Of a stretch of DNA of 24,661 nt, positions 8,301-15,149 are shown in pieces. The translations under genes were made by a program, and so were the position numbers. Source of the DNA: JAEHDI01 sp035455185 (GTDB lineage Bacteria; Acidobacteriota; Terriglobia; Bryobacterales; Bryobacteraceae); the NCBI GenBank assembly GCA_035455185.1, contig DATIFQ010000517.1:1-24661 (forward strand). Direction: 5' to 3'. Positions within the stretch are counted from its first letter, which is position 1, and each line of letters opens with the position of its first letter. Below the pieces are notes generated by a model. It was given only the letters and a program-made list of their open reading frames with translations, did no database searches and had not been told where the DNA came from.

Positions 8301-9123
8301 CCGACAACAGGCGGCGCAACTGGGCGTCCATCTCCGTCTTCAGTTCCTCGTAGCGTCTCGCTTTCGAGGCCTGGCGCTTCAGTGAATTCACCTGGCGGCC
8401 GACTTCTTCGAGAATGTCGAACACCCGCGCCAGGTTCTGCCGGGCGCCTTCCAGCTTCGCCTCCGCGAGCCGGCGTTTGGTCTTGAACTTCGTAATGCCG
8501 GCCGCCTCCTCAACCACCGAGCGGCGGTCCTGCGGACGCGAGCTCAGGATCTGCCCTATGCGTCCCTGTTCGAGGATCGCGTAGCTTTCGGGCCCGAGCC
8601 CGGTGCCCATGAAGATGTCTTGAATATCCCTCAACCGGGCCAGCCGCCCATCGATCAAGTAGTCGCTCTCGCCGGAGCGGTAGAGGCGGCGCGTGATCGT
8701 GATTTCTGCGGGGCGCTCCTTCGCTGCGCCATTCGCGCCATTGGCCTCCGCGCCATGCGCGGCGGCTTCGACGGCGCCTGTCCCGTTCGTACCCGAGCCG
8801 TTCGTGGCTTTTCCGTTCGATTTTGCGTGCGCAGCGGAGTGCTCCACATGGACTGACGGATCCACCAGAGTCATCGTGACCGACGCCATCCCGAGCGGCT
8901 TCCGGTCCCTTGTTCCAGCAAAGATCACGTCCTCCATCCGGGTGCCGCGCAAAGATTTCGCGGACTGCTCGCCGAGCACCCAACTGATGGCGTCACTCAG
9001 GTTGGACTTCCCGCAGCCATTCGGCCCGACGATCGCGGCGATCCCGCTGCCGTTGAAGCGCAGTTCGGTACGTTCACAGAAGGACTTAAACCCCTGCAGC
9101 TCCAACCGTTTAAGTTTTAGCAA
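5362..9123 (-). CDS. smc: Chromosome segregation protein SMC
   Basis: The bacterial condensin ATPase SMC, 1253 residues. Head half: Walker A GPNGCGKS at 33-40. First coiled coil: about 215-565. Hinge: about 568-720, including GVLADFVDVDAAFEKAAEEF and ATFLVHPKG. Second coiled coil: about 722-1040. C-terminal head half: signature LSGGEKALTAL at 1142 and Walker B PFCILDEVDAPLDEAN, with D1170 and E1171. SMC dimers, with ScpA and ScpB (not present here), load at parS and drive chromosome arm alignment. The start is TTG at 9123, with AAGGA 8 bases before it, and the protein begins MLKLKRLELQGFKSF exactly as the family does. Two oddities are a Gly/Ala/Asn-rich insertion at about 92-138 in the N-terminal head and a Pro/Ala-rich tail after the last head strand. 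The gene appears to be transcribed alone. Confidence 0.98.
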   Translation of the reverse strand: MLKLKRLELQGFKSFCERTELRFNGSGIAAIVGPNGCGKSNLSDAISWVLGEQSAKSLRGTRMEDVIFAGTRDRKPLGMASVTMTLVDPSVHVEHSAAHAKSNGKATNGSGTNGTGAVEAAAHGAEANGANGAAKERPAEITITRRLYRSGESDYLIDGRLARLRDIQDIFMGTGLGPESYAILEQGRIGQILSSRPQDRRSVVEEAAGITKFKTKRRLAEAKLEGARQNLARVFDILEEVGRQVNSLKRQASKARRYEELKTEMDAQLRRLLSGRYRMLERDAAKTALDLNVAVTEFQRISGDVASRQEEYSRLQKETYRIENELTGARRRLADLQLEAERTRGQLANQAQQIASIEERLSQGEAEAEQLSGRATALQLELDAQLARIAELEQQLDSSRERLSAKSTEREKLQDSLRGREQQIEATRQSVLRLLGESSTLKNELAQVEGYLASLERDTARARKEEQSALTDLEWLETSRKELSEKAAARQLELESTVEQRRRAEEALADRRTRAAETRQQLDRLRSEFSGIKARRDSLQEILSHRAYTTESVKRLFTAIDQGQANDLKPLGVLADFVDVDAAFEKAAEEFLHDELEYVVVESWNQAERGIDLLRSDLEGRATFLVHPKGDADGGDLRHEEPAIGPETGIISRLSDVLKLTNGLTHAPVELLPRLARCFLAEDRVAAQRLASQYPGLYFLLPDGICYSSQAVSGGKKTGSGPLALKRELRELSSQFHSRQTELEAVRVALESLEREVSVLEQELERLRTEQQGQEKEALALDHEMRKLAEELTRANSRLSVAHLELGRLGQEKERSEAKREEVGRFLEEREEARRQQEFSLEAARQELEQLQTAAAGIGEEHSALRAELAGQEERARAERDSKTRIEGQLNEIAVRRQEIAGETERLGVERARLLANNIELDQRAASLSGEISDAESGVAQLTESETGARASLAGLEESLKSLRAAAQEAQERRSQIELELVKRQSELKFLDETSRKDLNVPIQELAQPEEAEIDELALAETEEKFQQVKSRIEALGPVNPQALEEYEEARQRYDFLNTQRQDLLDSIRDTEKAIHDIDVETRRRFAEAFEAINANFREMFKTLFGGGIGEMRLTDESNVGESGIDIVASPPGKKLQNVLLLSGGEKALTALALLMAIFRYQPSPFCILDEVDAPLDEANIQRLTRLLKEMSEQTQFIIITHAKRTMEVAQALYGVTMQEPGVSRLVSVRFQPLAPPLPMVAPVAAGLQGAPN
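8710..8850 (-). repeat. Low-complexity insertion in the SMC head domain, with GCGCCAT repeats
   Basis: This in-frame stretch of smc encodes about 47 residues (92-138) rich in Gly, Ala, Asn and Thr, between the strand ending TLVDPS and the strand ITITRRLYRSGESDY. Most bacterial SMCs have only a short acidic loop here. On the plus strand GCGCCAT occurs at 8726, 8735 and 8750, encoding repeated (N/H)GA units. This suggests growth by short-repeat slippage. The position is a surface loop of the ATPase head, so it is probably tolerated; it could be strain-variable. Confidence 0.6.
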
Positions 9124-9189
9124 GGCGCGTTTCCTTTCAATTCGCCATGTGCTTCCGCACGCCTCGGCGGCGGCTCGGGGGATACCTAC

Positions 9190-9218
9190 ATCCTAAAACG
9201 GGTCCGGGCAAATGTAAA
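9190..9218 (-). promoter_or_regulatory. Candidate sigma-70 promoter of smc
   Basis: On the minus strand, TTTACA (9213-9218) is followed after exactly 17 bases by TAGGAT (9190-9195), a reasonable -35/-10 pair. Transcription would start near 9183 and give a leader of about 60 bases before the TTG start. The 159-base gap between the S9 peptidase start-side neighbour and smc contains nothing else I recognise. Confidence 0.45.
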
Positions 9219-9282
9219 GGACAAAGACCACAGCATGGCGCGGGACTTAAGCCTCCGCCCCAAGATATAGTACTGCGCTTCC

Positions 9283-11253
9283 CTAGCGTATGTATTTCTC
9301 GACCCAGTCCAGGTGGCGTCGCATGATGTCCAGCATAAACTTCGGCTCCTGAGGACCGTGCGGTTCCCTTGGGTAGACCACCATCTTCGCCGGAATCCCT
9401 TGTCTTTTTAGTGCGTTATAGAACTCGTATCCCTGAGAGATGGGCACGCGTATATCCCCTTCCCCGTGCAGGATCAACGCCGGCGTCGTTATTCCTTTGA
9501 CGTACGACATCGGGGAATGTTTCCTGTAGGCCTCGAAGCTGTCCCAGGGCTCTCCTGCGAAGAAATCGGGCAGGAAGCCGGGGATGTCGGATGTGCCAGT
9601 GAAACTCCACAGATTCGTCACCGGCGCGCCGATCGCTGCCGCCTTGAATCGCCGCGTGTGCCCGATCACCCAACTCGTCATGAATCCGCCATAACTCCAG
9701 CCCATCACTGCGAGTCGCCCGGGGTCTGCCACGCCCATCCCGATGACGTGATCGATCCCGGCCATGAGGTCGTCGTAGTCTTTACCGCCCCAGTCATTGT
9801 AGTTGGCGAAGCGGAACTGTTTCCCGTAGCCGCCGGAACCACGGATGTTACAACGCAGCACGGCGTACCCCTTCGAGGCAAACGCCGCCAGCGGATACAG
9901 TCCGGGCCGTCCTGGATAACTCTCGTTAAACACCCCCATTGGGCCGCCGTGGATGTTCAGAATCAACGGATACTTTTTCCCGGACTCGAACCCCACCGGA
10001 TAGGTGAGCAGGCCCTCGATGTCGAGGCCATCCTTCGCCTTCCAGCGGACCAGCTTGGTCTCTCCGATCGACGGTAGCACCTTGTCCGTGTTCGCCCGGC
10101 TCACTCGAACCGGCGAGGTCGCGGACAGCGACAAAACGCACGCCTCTGGTGGTTCGAGGGAACTTTCACATGTGAACCCGGCGTGCGTCCCCTTGGCATT
10201 GAGGCGCACGCTCGGCCCGGCGACGCCTTGCTGCGGCTCATACACGAGTTTCGGCACGCCATCCACCGGCATTGCGTACAGCGCGGTCCGCGTTTGCTTG
10301 TTCTCCGCAAAGTAAAGCACCGACGAATCGCCGGACCACCCCGCGAACACGGGCCGTTCGTCGTAGCTTGCCGGCAAAACCCGAAGCTGACCGCCCTGTC
10401 TCGGAAGCAGGGCGACACGGGCATCCCCTCCCCACCGGACCGGCTCGGTCGACACCGTGTAGGCGAGGTATCGGCCGTCCGGCGAGTATAGCGGCGTACG
10501 CTCTGCTGCCCCGGTCACCGCAAGCGGCCGGACGGTCCCGCTTTCCACGTCGACTTCGGAGATGTCCGTCAGCCTCCACTCGTCCGCATTTGGCGTCGGC
10601 TGATGCTCGAAGGCGATCTTGCGGGAATCCGGAGCCCAGTCAAGGTCTGTGATGTGATACGCGTTCGCGAACAGCTTCCGCGGGCTCGTTGTTCCACTCG
10701 CACCGGGCTCGGCAGCGATCACCCACAGGCCGTGGTTCTTGGGGTTTTCATCGACTACGCGGAAGTCGCGCTTCTCCTTCTTAGACTTCTCCTCTTCTGG
10801 GTCGTCCGGGACGCCGGCAAACGCGATCCACTTTCCGTCGGGCGACACTCTGTACGCGCCGATCGATCCCTTCCAATCCGTCAGTATCTCGGCTTCGCCG
10901 CCGGCGACTGAAATCCGCCACAGGTTCTGTTTGCCCGAACGAGCCGATTGAAAGTAGACATACGAACCGTCCGGGGAAAACGACGGCGCACTCGAGCTTT
11001 TCTCTCCGCGCGTCAACTGGACCCGCCAGGAGTCGTCGCTGCGGCCTAGATAGATCTGCGAGATCATCTCGCTCTTCTCGGCTTCCATCACAGCTCGGGT
11101 TTGGGTCCACGCGACAAGGCGGCCGTCCGGCGAGGGGACGGCGCTGCCAACGGTCTGTATCTCCATCGCAAGCTCTGGAGTCCAGCCGGACGGCGTTTCA
11201 GCCGCTTCCATATTGGGGAGCAGAAACAGAAGCGCGAGGATCGTCTTCTCCAT
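9283..11253 (-). CDS. Secreted S9-family prolyl oligopeptidase-type peptidase
   Basis: A 656-residue serine peptidase of the prolyl oligopeptidase family (S9C, acylaminoacyl-peptidase/dipeptidyl-peptidase-like). From the ATG at 11253 it begins MEKTILALLFLLPNMEA, a short signal peptide, so the enzyme is probably exported. Residues of about 25-390 form WD40/PD40-like beta-propeller repeats (SPDGRLVAWTQ, SPDGSYVYFQS, SPDGKWIAFAG, APDSRKIAFEH, SPDGRYLAYTV). The alpha/beta-hydrolase domain carries the oxyanion motif IHGGPMG, nucleophile S520 in GWSYGGF, D600 in GEGDIRVP and H632 in PREPHGP, a complete triad. It would cleave short peptides. A longer frame reaching 11337 adds 28 basic, non-signal residues and would overlap the next gene's start, so I reject it. 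No Shine-Dalgarno sequence is visible; a TACCAT box sits 6 bases before the ATG. Confidence 0.93.
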   Translation of the reverse strand: MEKTILALLFLLPNMEAAETPSGWTPELAMEIQTVGSAVPSPDGRLVAWTQTRAVMEAEKSEMISQIYLGRSDDSWRVQLTRGEKSSSAPSFSPDGSYVYFQSARSGKQNLWRISVAGGEAEILTDWKGSIGAYRVSPDGKWIAFAGVPDDPEEEKSKKEKRDFRVVDENPKNHGLWVIAAEPGASGTTSPRKLFANAYHITDLDWAPDSRKIAFEHQPTPNADEWRLTDISEVDVESGTVRPLAVTGAAERTPLYSPDGRYLAYTVSTEPVRWGGDARVALLPRQGGQLRVLPASYDERPVFAGWSGDSSVLYFAENKQTRTALYAMPVDGVPKLVYEPQQGVAGPSVRLNAKGTHAGFTCESSLEPPEACVLSLSATSPVRVSRANTDKVLPSIGETKLVRWKAKDGLDIEGLLTYPVGFESGKKYPLILNIHGGPMGVFNESYPGRPGLYPLAAFASKGYAVLRCNIRGSGGYGKQFRFANYNDWGGKDYDDLMAGIDHVIGMGVADPGRLAVMGWSYGGFMTSWVIGHTRRFKAAAIGAPVTNLWSFTGTSDIPGFLPDFFAGEPWDSFEAYRKHSPMSYVKGITTPALILHGEGDIRVPISQGYEFYNALKRQGIPAKMVVYPREPHGPQEPKFMLDIMRRHLDWVEKYIR

Positions 11254-11259
11254 AGGCAC

Positions 11260-11265
11260 ATGGTA
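11260..11265 (-). promoter_or_regulatory. -10-like TACCAT box at the S9 peptidase start
   Basis: The minus strand reads TACCAT, six bases (GTGCCT), then the ATG of the S9 peptidase. With the usual 6-7 base distance from a -10 box to the transcription start, the mRNA would begin at the start codon. No Shine-Dalgarno sequence competes with this reading. An alternative GTG start lies inside the six-base spacer. Confidence 0.3.
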
Positions 11266-11335
11266 ACGCCGGAACACGCAGTTATCCGTGAGTCGTCGGC
11301 GCCGCGCGGTTACAATGGGAGACTCTGGAGCGCGC

Positions 11336-11866
11336 ATGAGTCAAAGCATTGTCCTGGCGGATGTGAGCCGCTCGCTGGCCCGCTTCCTGCGGAAAGAGTT
11401 ACAGGCGGACCCCGCGGTGGGGGAGTGGATGGACAGCGACGAGCGCATCTCGCTGGACTCGCCCCATGCGTTGCAAGAGGACGGCGCCGTCCGTCTTTCG
11501 CTTTACCTGTATCATGTCTTCACGGATCAGACGCCCCGGACGCGGGTCCCGATGCGGGTCGAACCGGGTCCGCGCCACGAACCGCCTCTCGTTGTGAATC
11601 TGCTCTATCTCGTCACGCCCGTGACCGGCACACCTGTAGAACAACAGACGCTGCTTGCCGCGGCCATGCGGGCGCTTCACCGCAAGCCTCTTGTGGAGGG
11701 GACCGACCTCTTCGGCGCGGCGGCATCGCTCGGCGAGCCGGTCCGGCTGACGGCGAGCCCGCTCACGCTCGAGGAAACTGCCCGCCTGTGGCAATCTCTC
11801 GGCATGAGCCACCGTCCCAGCGTCTGCTACGCCGTACGTCTTGTTCTGCCCCAGTCAGAGTCGTAG
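11336..11866 (+). CDS. DUF4255 / Pvc16 N-terminal-like protein
   Basis: A 176-residue protein that looks like the DUF4255 (Pvc16 N-terminal) family. The visible pattern is an opening helix IVLADVSRSLARFLRKEL, strands with RLSLYLYHVFTDQTPRTR and PLVVNLLYLVTPV, a helix LLAAAMRALHRKPLVEG, and the closing block LTLEETARLWQSLGM followed by RPSVCYAVRLVL. In contractile injection systems (PVC, Afp, MAC) these proteins cap the sheath/tube end. Here none of the neighbours are sheath, tube, baseplate or AAA+ genes, so it stands alone. The ATG at 11336 has GGAG at 11327-11330; an upstream in-frame ATG at 11288 lacks such a signal. The gene is divergent from the S9 peptidase and converges on the acylase gene, 21 bases away. 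The family call is by pattern; the function is unknown. Confidence 0.75.
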   Translation: MSQSIVLADVSRSLARFLRKELQADPAVGEWMDSDERISLDSPHALQEDGAVRLSLYLYHVFTDQTPRTRVPMRVEPGPRHEPPLVVNLLYLVTPVTGTPVEQQTLLAAAMRALHRKPLVEGTDLFGAAASLGEPVRLTASPLTLEETARLWQSLGMSHRPSVCYAVRLVLPQSES

Positions 11867-11887
11867 CGGCGCACCGCAATTAGCCGT

Positions 11888-14107
11888 CTACTCCTCTGGC
11901 ACAAGAGTCATCCGTTCGATGGTCGCGGCTTCGACCGCCTTGCGCGAGAACAGCATCGGATGGTAGCGGCCCGCCAGCCACCCGTCGAGCTGGTCACTGT
12001 ATCGCGGGTTTTCGGGATTGCCCGACTCACCCGGTACGTTCGTCATCACCGAACGGTCCCAGTCTCCGAGATCGATAATCTGCCGGTAGGAGGCGCCGTT
12101 TGCTTGACGGAAGTCGGTCCCGCTGGCGGCATTTACAGTCTGTGCGTCTCCCGGTCGCTCGAATGGGCCGCAGTGGAAAGCCGCGCGGTTGAGGTCGTGC
12201 CTGAAGTGGAGCTGGTGTAGTCTGCCCCATCGCCACTGTTTGCGATCGGGTCCGAGCCGGCTTTGTAGTTCTTTCAGGGCGGCCCCCAGCGAGCGCTGGA
12301 GTGCATTCGGTTCGGACCGGGCCTCCAGCGTTTTGAGAAGCATCGCTAAATCCGTCCTCGCACCGAGCGCCGGACCGAACAGCTCCGCCGGCAGTTTCGA
12401 GATCCACACGGCGTAGATCGCAGCGGGAACGGAGTCTACCGCCATCGCGGCGTCCCATCGCAACAACTGCTCTCTGATCTCGCCGGCCTCGCTGCCGGTG
12501 GGCGGATTCCACTTCTGCAACACCTTCTGGAAGCGACGGGCCGGAACTGACACGATATCCTGCTGGAAGCGCTGGAAATCGGCGACGCTGAATTTGTTCC
12601 CTCCGGAGATCAGTTCAAGTATCCTCTCGTATCGATAAGGCAGCGCCCACTCGTAGCCAATCGGAATCCGGTAATCCGAGGGCAGAATGTTGTGGTTGGC
12701 CGTCGCGATGAAGTGGGACGGCGGGTTGAACTTGCGCGGCAGTTCGGCTACTCGCCGGAATCCGCTCCATTCATACTCACCAGTGTGACCCGGGACTGGA
12801 AACAGCCCGGACCAGTTCGTCCGGATCGGCGTCAGCCCCGCCGCCTGCCAGCCGATGTTGCCCGCTGCATCCGCATACACGATGTTTTCCGACGGCACTT
12901 TCCAACGTTCCATTGCATCCAGAAACTCATTCCAGGTACTCGCACGGGCCACCGCCAACCCCGCGAAATAGCCGGCCGTTCCCGGCTCGCTGCCGACCCA
13001 TCGAAGCGCGTACGCGCGCCGCCGCTGTGGGTCCTCCTGGATGATCGGACCGTGAATCGTGTGCTTCAGTTCGACGGCGGCGGACTCCGTTTCGCCTCTC
13101 ACTGGAATTCTGACCCTCTCCACCTCTATCGCCCGCCACTCTCCGCGGTAAAGGTACCGGTTCGGATCCGAGGGGTGGAGCCTCTCTACGTAAAGATCCT
13201 GTTGATCGATGCCGACAATCGTAAAGCCCCACGCGATCTTTCCGTTGTGGCCCAGGGCAATCCCCGGCAGCGCCGGCTCGCCTGCGCCAATCAAGCTCCA
13301 GCCGGGGGCGACGAGGTGCACAGTTCGCCGCAGGGAAGGAATCTGCAGCGGCCGGTGTGGGTCGTTCGCCAGGATTGGCTTGCCGGTGGCCGTCATCGTG
13401 CCGTCGACAACCCAGTTATTGCTGCCCTGCTCCTGCGAAAACTTCACTGGCCCGACAGCCTCGTTGTAGACCCGGAGCACCTCCGCGGTCACATCGTCCA
13501 GGTCGAGCCCGTTCGGTATTCGCAAGGGAATGAACGGATCGGGCGGGAGGAAGTGCTGGAGTGTCTTGAGACCGAATTGTCGTGCGTCCTCGACGCGGCG
13601 CACCTCGCGCTGGACGTTCCTAGTCATCAGGATTCCGGCCATGCGAGCGAGACAGTCCTCCGGCTCCCAGAGCCCAGGATCATAGCCGGCGATTCGAAAC
13701 TCGAGCAGCCGTTTGCCGCCCAGTTCGCGGATGTATGCATTGATGCCGCTCGTAAATGACACCGCGATGTCCCGGGCGCCGGGGCCGTAGCTCTCCCATT
13801 CGGCGCTCCAGTTCCCGCGGTATCGGACGGCCCACGCCAGTCCGTCCCGCGGAAGCGCGGTGGGGCCCAGTGCCTCCGCCAGCTTGCCTGTTCCCACCCG
13901 CCGCCACAGGTCGATCTGCCAGAGGCGGTCCCGGGCGGCGAGGTAGCCCTGCGTGAAAAACAGGTCCTCGGTGTTACGAGCGTAGATGTGCGGTACGCCC
14001 CAGCGGTCGCGAAGAACCTCGACGGGCTCCTTCAGACCACGAATTTGGATGTCGGCGGCGCCGGCGAAGGGGGCGAGAAGCAGGAGAATGAGGAGCCCTC
14101 GCAACAT
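11888..14107 (-). CDS. Penicillin acylase family (Ntn-hydrolase) protein, secreted
   Basis: A 739-residue member of the penicillin amidase family (PF01804), which cleaves amide bonds in beta-lactams, N-acyl homoserine lactones or related acyl amides. From the ATG at 14107 it begins MLRGLLILLLLAPFAGA, a signal peptide. The alpha-subunit opening VEVLRDRWGVPHIYARNTED and AARDRLWQIDLWRR is typical. The nucleophile is S229 in QGSNNWVV, where the proenzyme would be cut autocatalytically to expose Ser as the N-terminus of the beta chain. Supporting blocks are ANDPHRPLQIPS and ALGHNGKIAWGFT. A beta-chain Asn/Arg oxyanion region lies further on. The open frame continues upstream to 14644, but that part is antisense to the next gene and carries no family sequence. 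No Shine-Dalgarno sequence is seen. The substrate cannot be deduced; beta-lactam, quorum-signal and aculeacin-type activities all occur in the family. Confidence 0.92.
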   Translation of the reverse strand: MLRGLLILLLLAPFAGAADIQIRGLKEPVEVLRDRWGVPHIYARNTEDLFFTQGYLAARDRLWQIDLWRRVGTGKLAEALGPTALPRDGLAWAVRYRGNWSAEWESYGPGARDIAVSFTSGINAYIRELGGKRLLEFRIAGYDPGLWEPEDCLARMAGILMTRNVQREVRRVEDARQFGLKTLQHFLPPDPFIPLRIPNGLDLDDVTAEVLRVYNEAVGPVKFSQEQGSNNWVVDGTMTATGKPILANDPHRPLQIPSLRRTVHLVAPGWSLIGAGEPALPGIALGHNGKIAWGFTIVGIDQQDLYVERLHPSDPNRYLYRGEWRAIEVERVRIPVRGETESAAVELKHTIHGPIIQEDPQRRRAYALRWVGSEPGTAGYFAGLAVARASTWNEFLDAMERWKVPSENIVYADAAGNIGWQAAGLTPIRTNWSGLFPVPGHTGEYEWSGFRRVAELPRKFNPPSHFIATANHNILPSDYRIPIGYEWALPYRYERILELISGGNKFSVADFQRFQQDIVSVPARRFQKVLQKWNPPTGSEAGEIREQLLRWDAAMAVDSVPAAIYAVWISKLPAELFGPALGARTDLAMLLKTLEARSEPNALQRSLGAALKELQSRLGPDRKQWRWGRLHQLHFRHDLNRAAFHCGPFERPGDAQTVNAASGTDFRQANGASYRQIIDLGDWDRSVMTNVPGESGNPENPRYSDQLDGWLAGRYHPMLFSRKAVEAATIERMTLVPEE

Positions 14108-14113
14108 GGCGGC

Positions 14114-14119
14114 ATTGTA
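14114..14119 (-). promoter_or_regulatory. -10-like TACAAT box at the acylase start
   Basis: The minus strand reads GTGTACAAT, six bases (GCCGCC), then ATG. TACAAT is a 5-of-6 match to the -10 consensus and lies at the exact distance that would place the transcript start on the A of the start codon. No Shine-Dalgarno sequence is visible. This is the clearest leaderless-type arrangement in the window. Confidence 0.4.
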
Positions 14120-14138
14120 CACGAGTGCGAGGTCGCGC

Positions 14139-14177
14139 GGTACGATATCGGGCATGCCCGGCGGTAAATCAAAGTAG
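14139..14177 (+). promoter_or_regulatory. Divergent acylase/HupE-like control region: GGTACGATATC, palindrome and mini-ORF
   Basis: GGTACGATATC (14139-14149) includes the -10-like TACGAT. It is followed by a perfect 12-base palindrome CGGGCATGCCCG (14149-14160), which could be an operator. An ATG inside the palindrome (14154) opens a 7-codon frame, MPGGKSK, ending at 14177, 11 bases before the HupE-like gene. The same 11-mer GGTACGATATC recurs at 17719-17729 in the other divergent intergenic region. Whether the mini-ORF is translated is unknown. Confidence 0.35.
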
Positions 14178-14188
14178 ACCAAGCGCCC

Positions 14189-15148
14189 ATGAGACAGCTT
14201 CTGCCACTTCTGTTCGCGCCCTTCGTGCTTCAGGCCCACATGGTAAGTCTCAGCACGGGCGAGATTCGCATCGAGGGGCAACGCGGATATTACGAGTTGC
14301 GCATGCCTCTCTACGAGATCGCCCACGTGCGCGACCCGGAGCGGACCCTTTTTGAACACATCCGTTTCGCCTCGGGAGGCTCTCCCGCTCGTCAGGTCAG
14401 CAGATCCTGCCGGGAGGACGCTGAAGCGGGCGCATACATCTGCCGTGCGGAATACGTTTTCCCCGAGCCCGCGGTCATCCTCGAAATCGAGTGCACACTC
14501 CACGCGGTCACAGTGCCCAACCACGTCCACCTGCTGCGTGCGGTCAACGGCGGGCGGACCGACCAGGCCGTGCTCGATTTCTCCTTTTCGAAAACCACTC
14601 TTCGTTTCCGGCCGCCCACTACATTCGAGACCGCCACGACTCACCTAAGCGCTGGCATGATGCGGGCTGCGGGGGGCGCCGCTCAGCTATTGTTCTTAGC
14701 CAGCCTGGTGCTCGCCGCGCGCCGGCGGCGCGAGTTGCTTGCGCTCACCGGAATGTTCCTGGCAGGAGAGGTCGCCTCGTGTTTGTTGCTACCGATCACC
14801 GGCTGGCAGCCCGCGCCAAACTTCATCGAGGCTGCGGCAGCACTCACCATCGCCTACCTCGCAGTCGAGATCCTGCTGCTGCCCGAGGCGGGCATGCGGT
14901 GGCTCGTGGTCGGCGTCCTCGGAGCTTTCCACGGTTTGTACTTCGAGATATTCATCCGTAACAGCGGCTACTCGGCTCTCTGGGTGCTTACCGGTGTTGT
15001 TCTGGCGGAAGTACTCCTGATCGCGGTGTTCGCGCTGATTTTCTCCCGCATCGCCAAAGCCACCGAGGCGCTTCACCCGGTAAAGGTCTCGGCTTCCGTT
15101 CTCCTTGTGGTCGGCGTGGCTTGGTTCGTGCTGCGCCTGCGGGGCTGA
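14189..15148 (+). CDS. HupE/UreJ-like membrane protein
   Basis: A 319-residue protein resembling the HupE/UreJ_2 group (PF13795), some members of which are metal (nickel or cobalt) permeases of hydrogenase and urease clusters. It has a signal peptide (MRQLLPLLFAPFVLQA), then an extracytoplasmic beta-rich domain (about 17-145). About six membrane segments follow, including AAQLLFLASLVLAA, LALTGMFLAGEVASCLLL, FIEAAAALTIAYLAVEILLL and ASVLLVVGVAWFVLRL. Typical family members have a His-Asp pair before the first C-terminal helix (D-H-L-L-F). Here that place reads AAQLLFLASL, so the metal-binding residues look lost, although H at GAFHGLYFE is kept. No hydrogenase or urease genes are nearby. The start at 14189 has no good Shine-Dalgarno sequence. 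It ends one base from the stop of the opposing oxidoreductase gene. The fold is likely; transport function is doubtful. Confidence 0.65.
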   Translation: MRQLLPLLFAPFVLQAHMVSLSTGEIRIEGQRGYYELRMPLYEIAHVRDPERTLFEHIRFASGGSPARQVSRSCREDAEAGAYICRAEYVFPEPAVILEIECTLHAVTVPNHVHLLRAVNGGRTDQAVLDFSFSKTTLRFRPPTTFETATTHLSAGMMRAAGGAAQLLFLASLVLAARRRRELLALTGMFLAGEVASCLLLPITGWQPAPNFIEAAAALTIAYLAVEILLLPEAGMRWLVVGVLGAFHGLYFEIFIRNSGYSALWVLTGVVLAEVLLIAVFALIFSRIAKATEALHPVKVSASVLLVVGVAWFVLRLRG

Positions 15149-15149
15149 C

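Noticed and set aside
12692..13759. A 355-codon plus-strand frame inside the acylase gene
   Set aside because: It is antisense to well-conserved acylase sequence and shows no domain or start signal; a GC-rich shadow frame.
14108..14644. N-terminal extension of the acylase to 14644
   Set aside because: The added 179 residues are antisense to the HupE-like gene, and a proper signal peptide begins at 14107.
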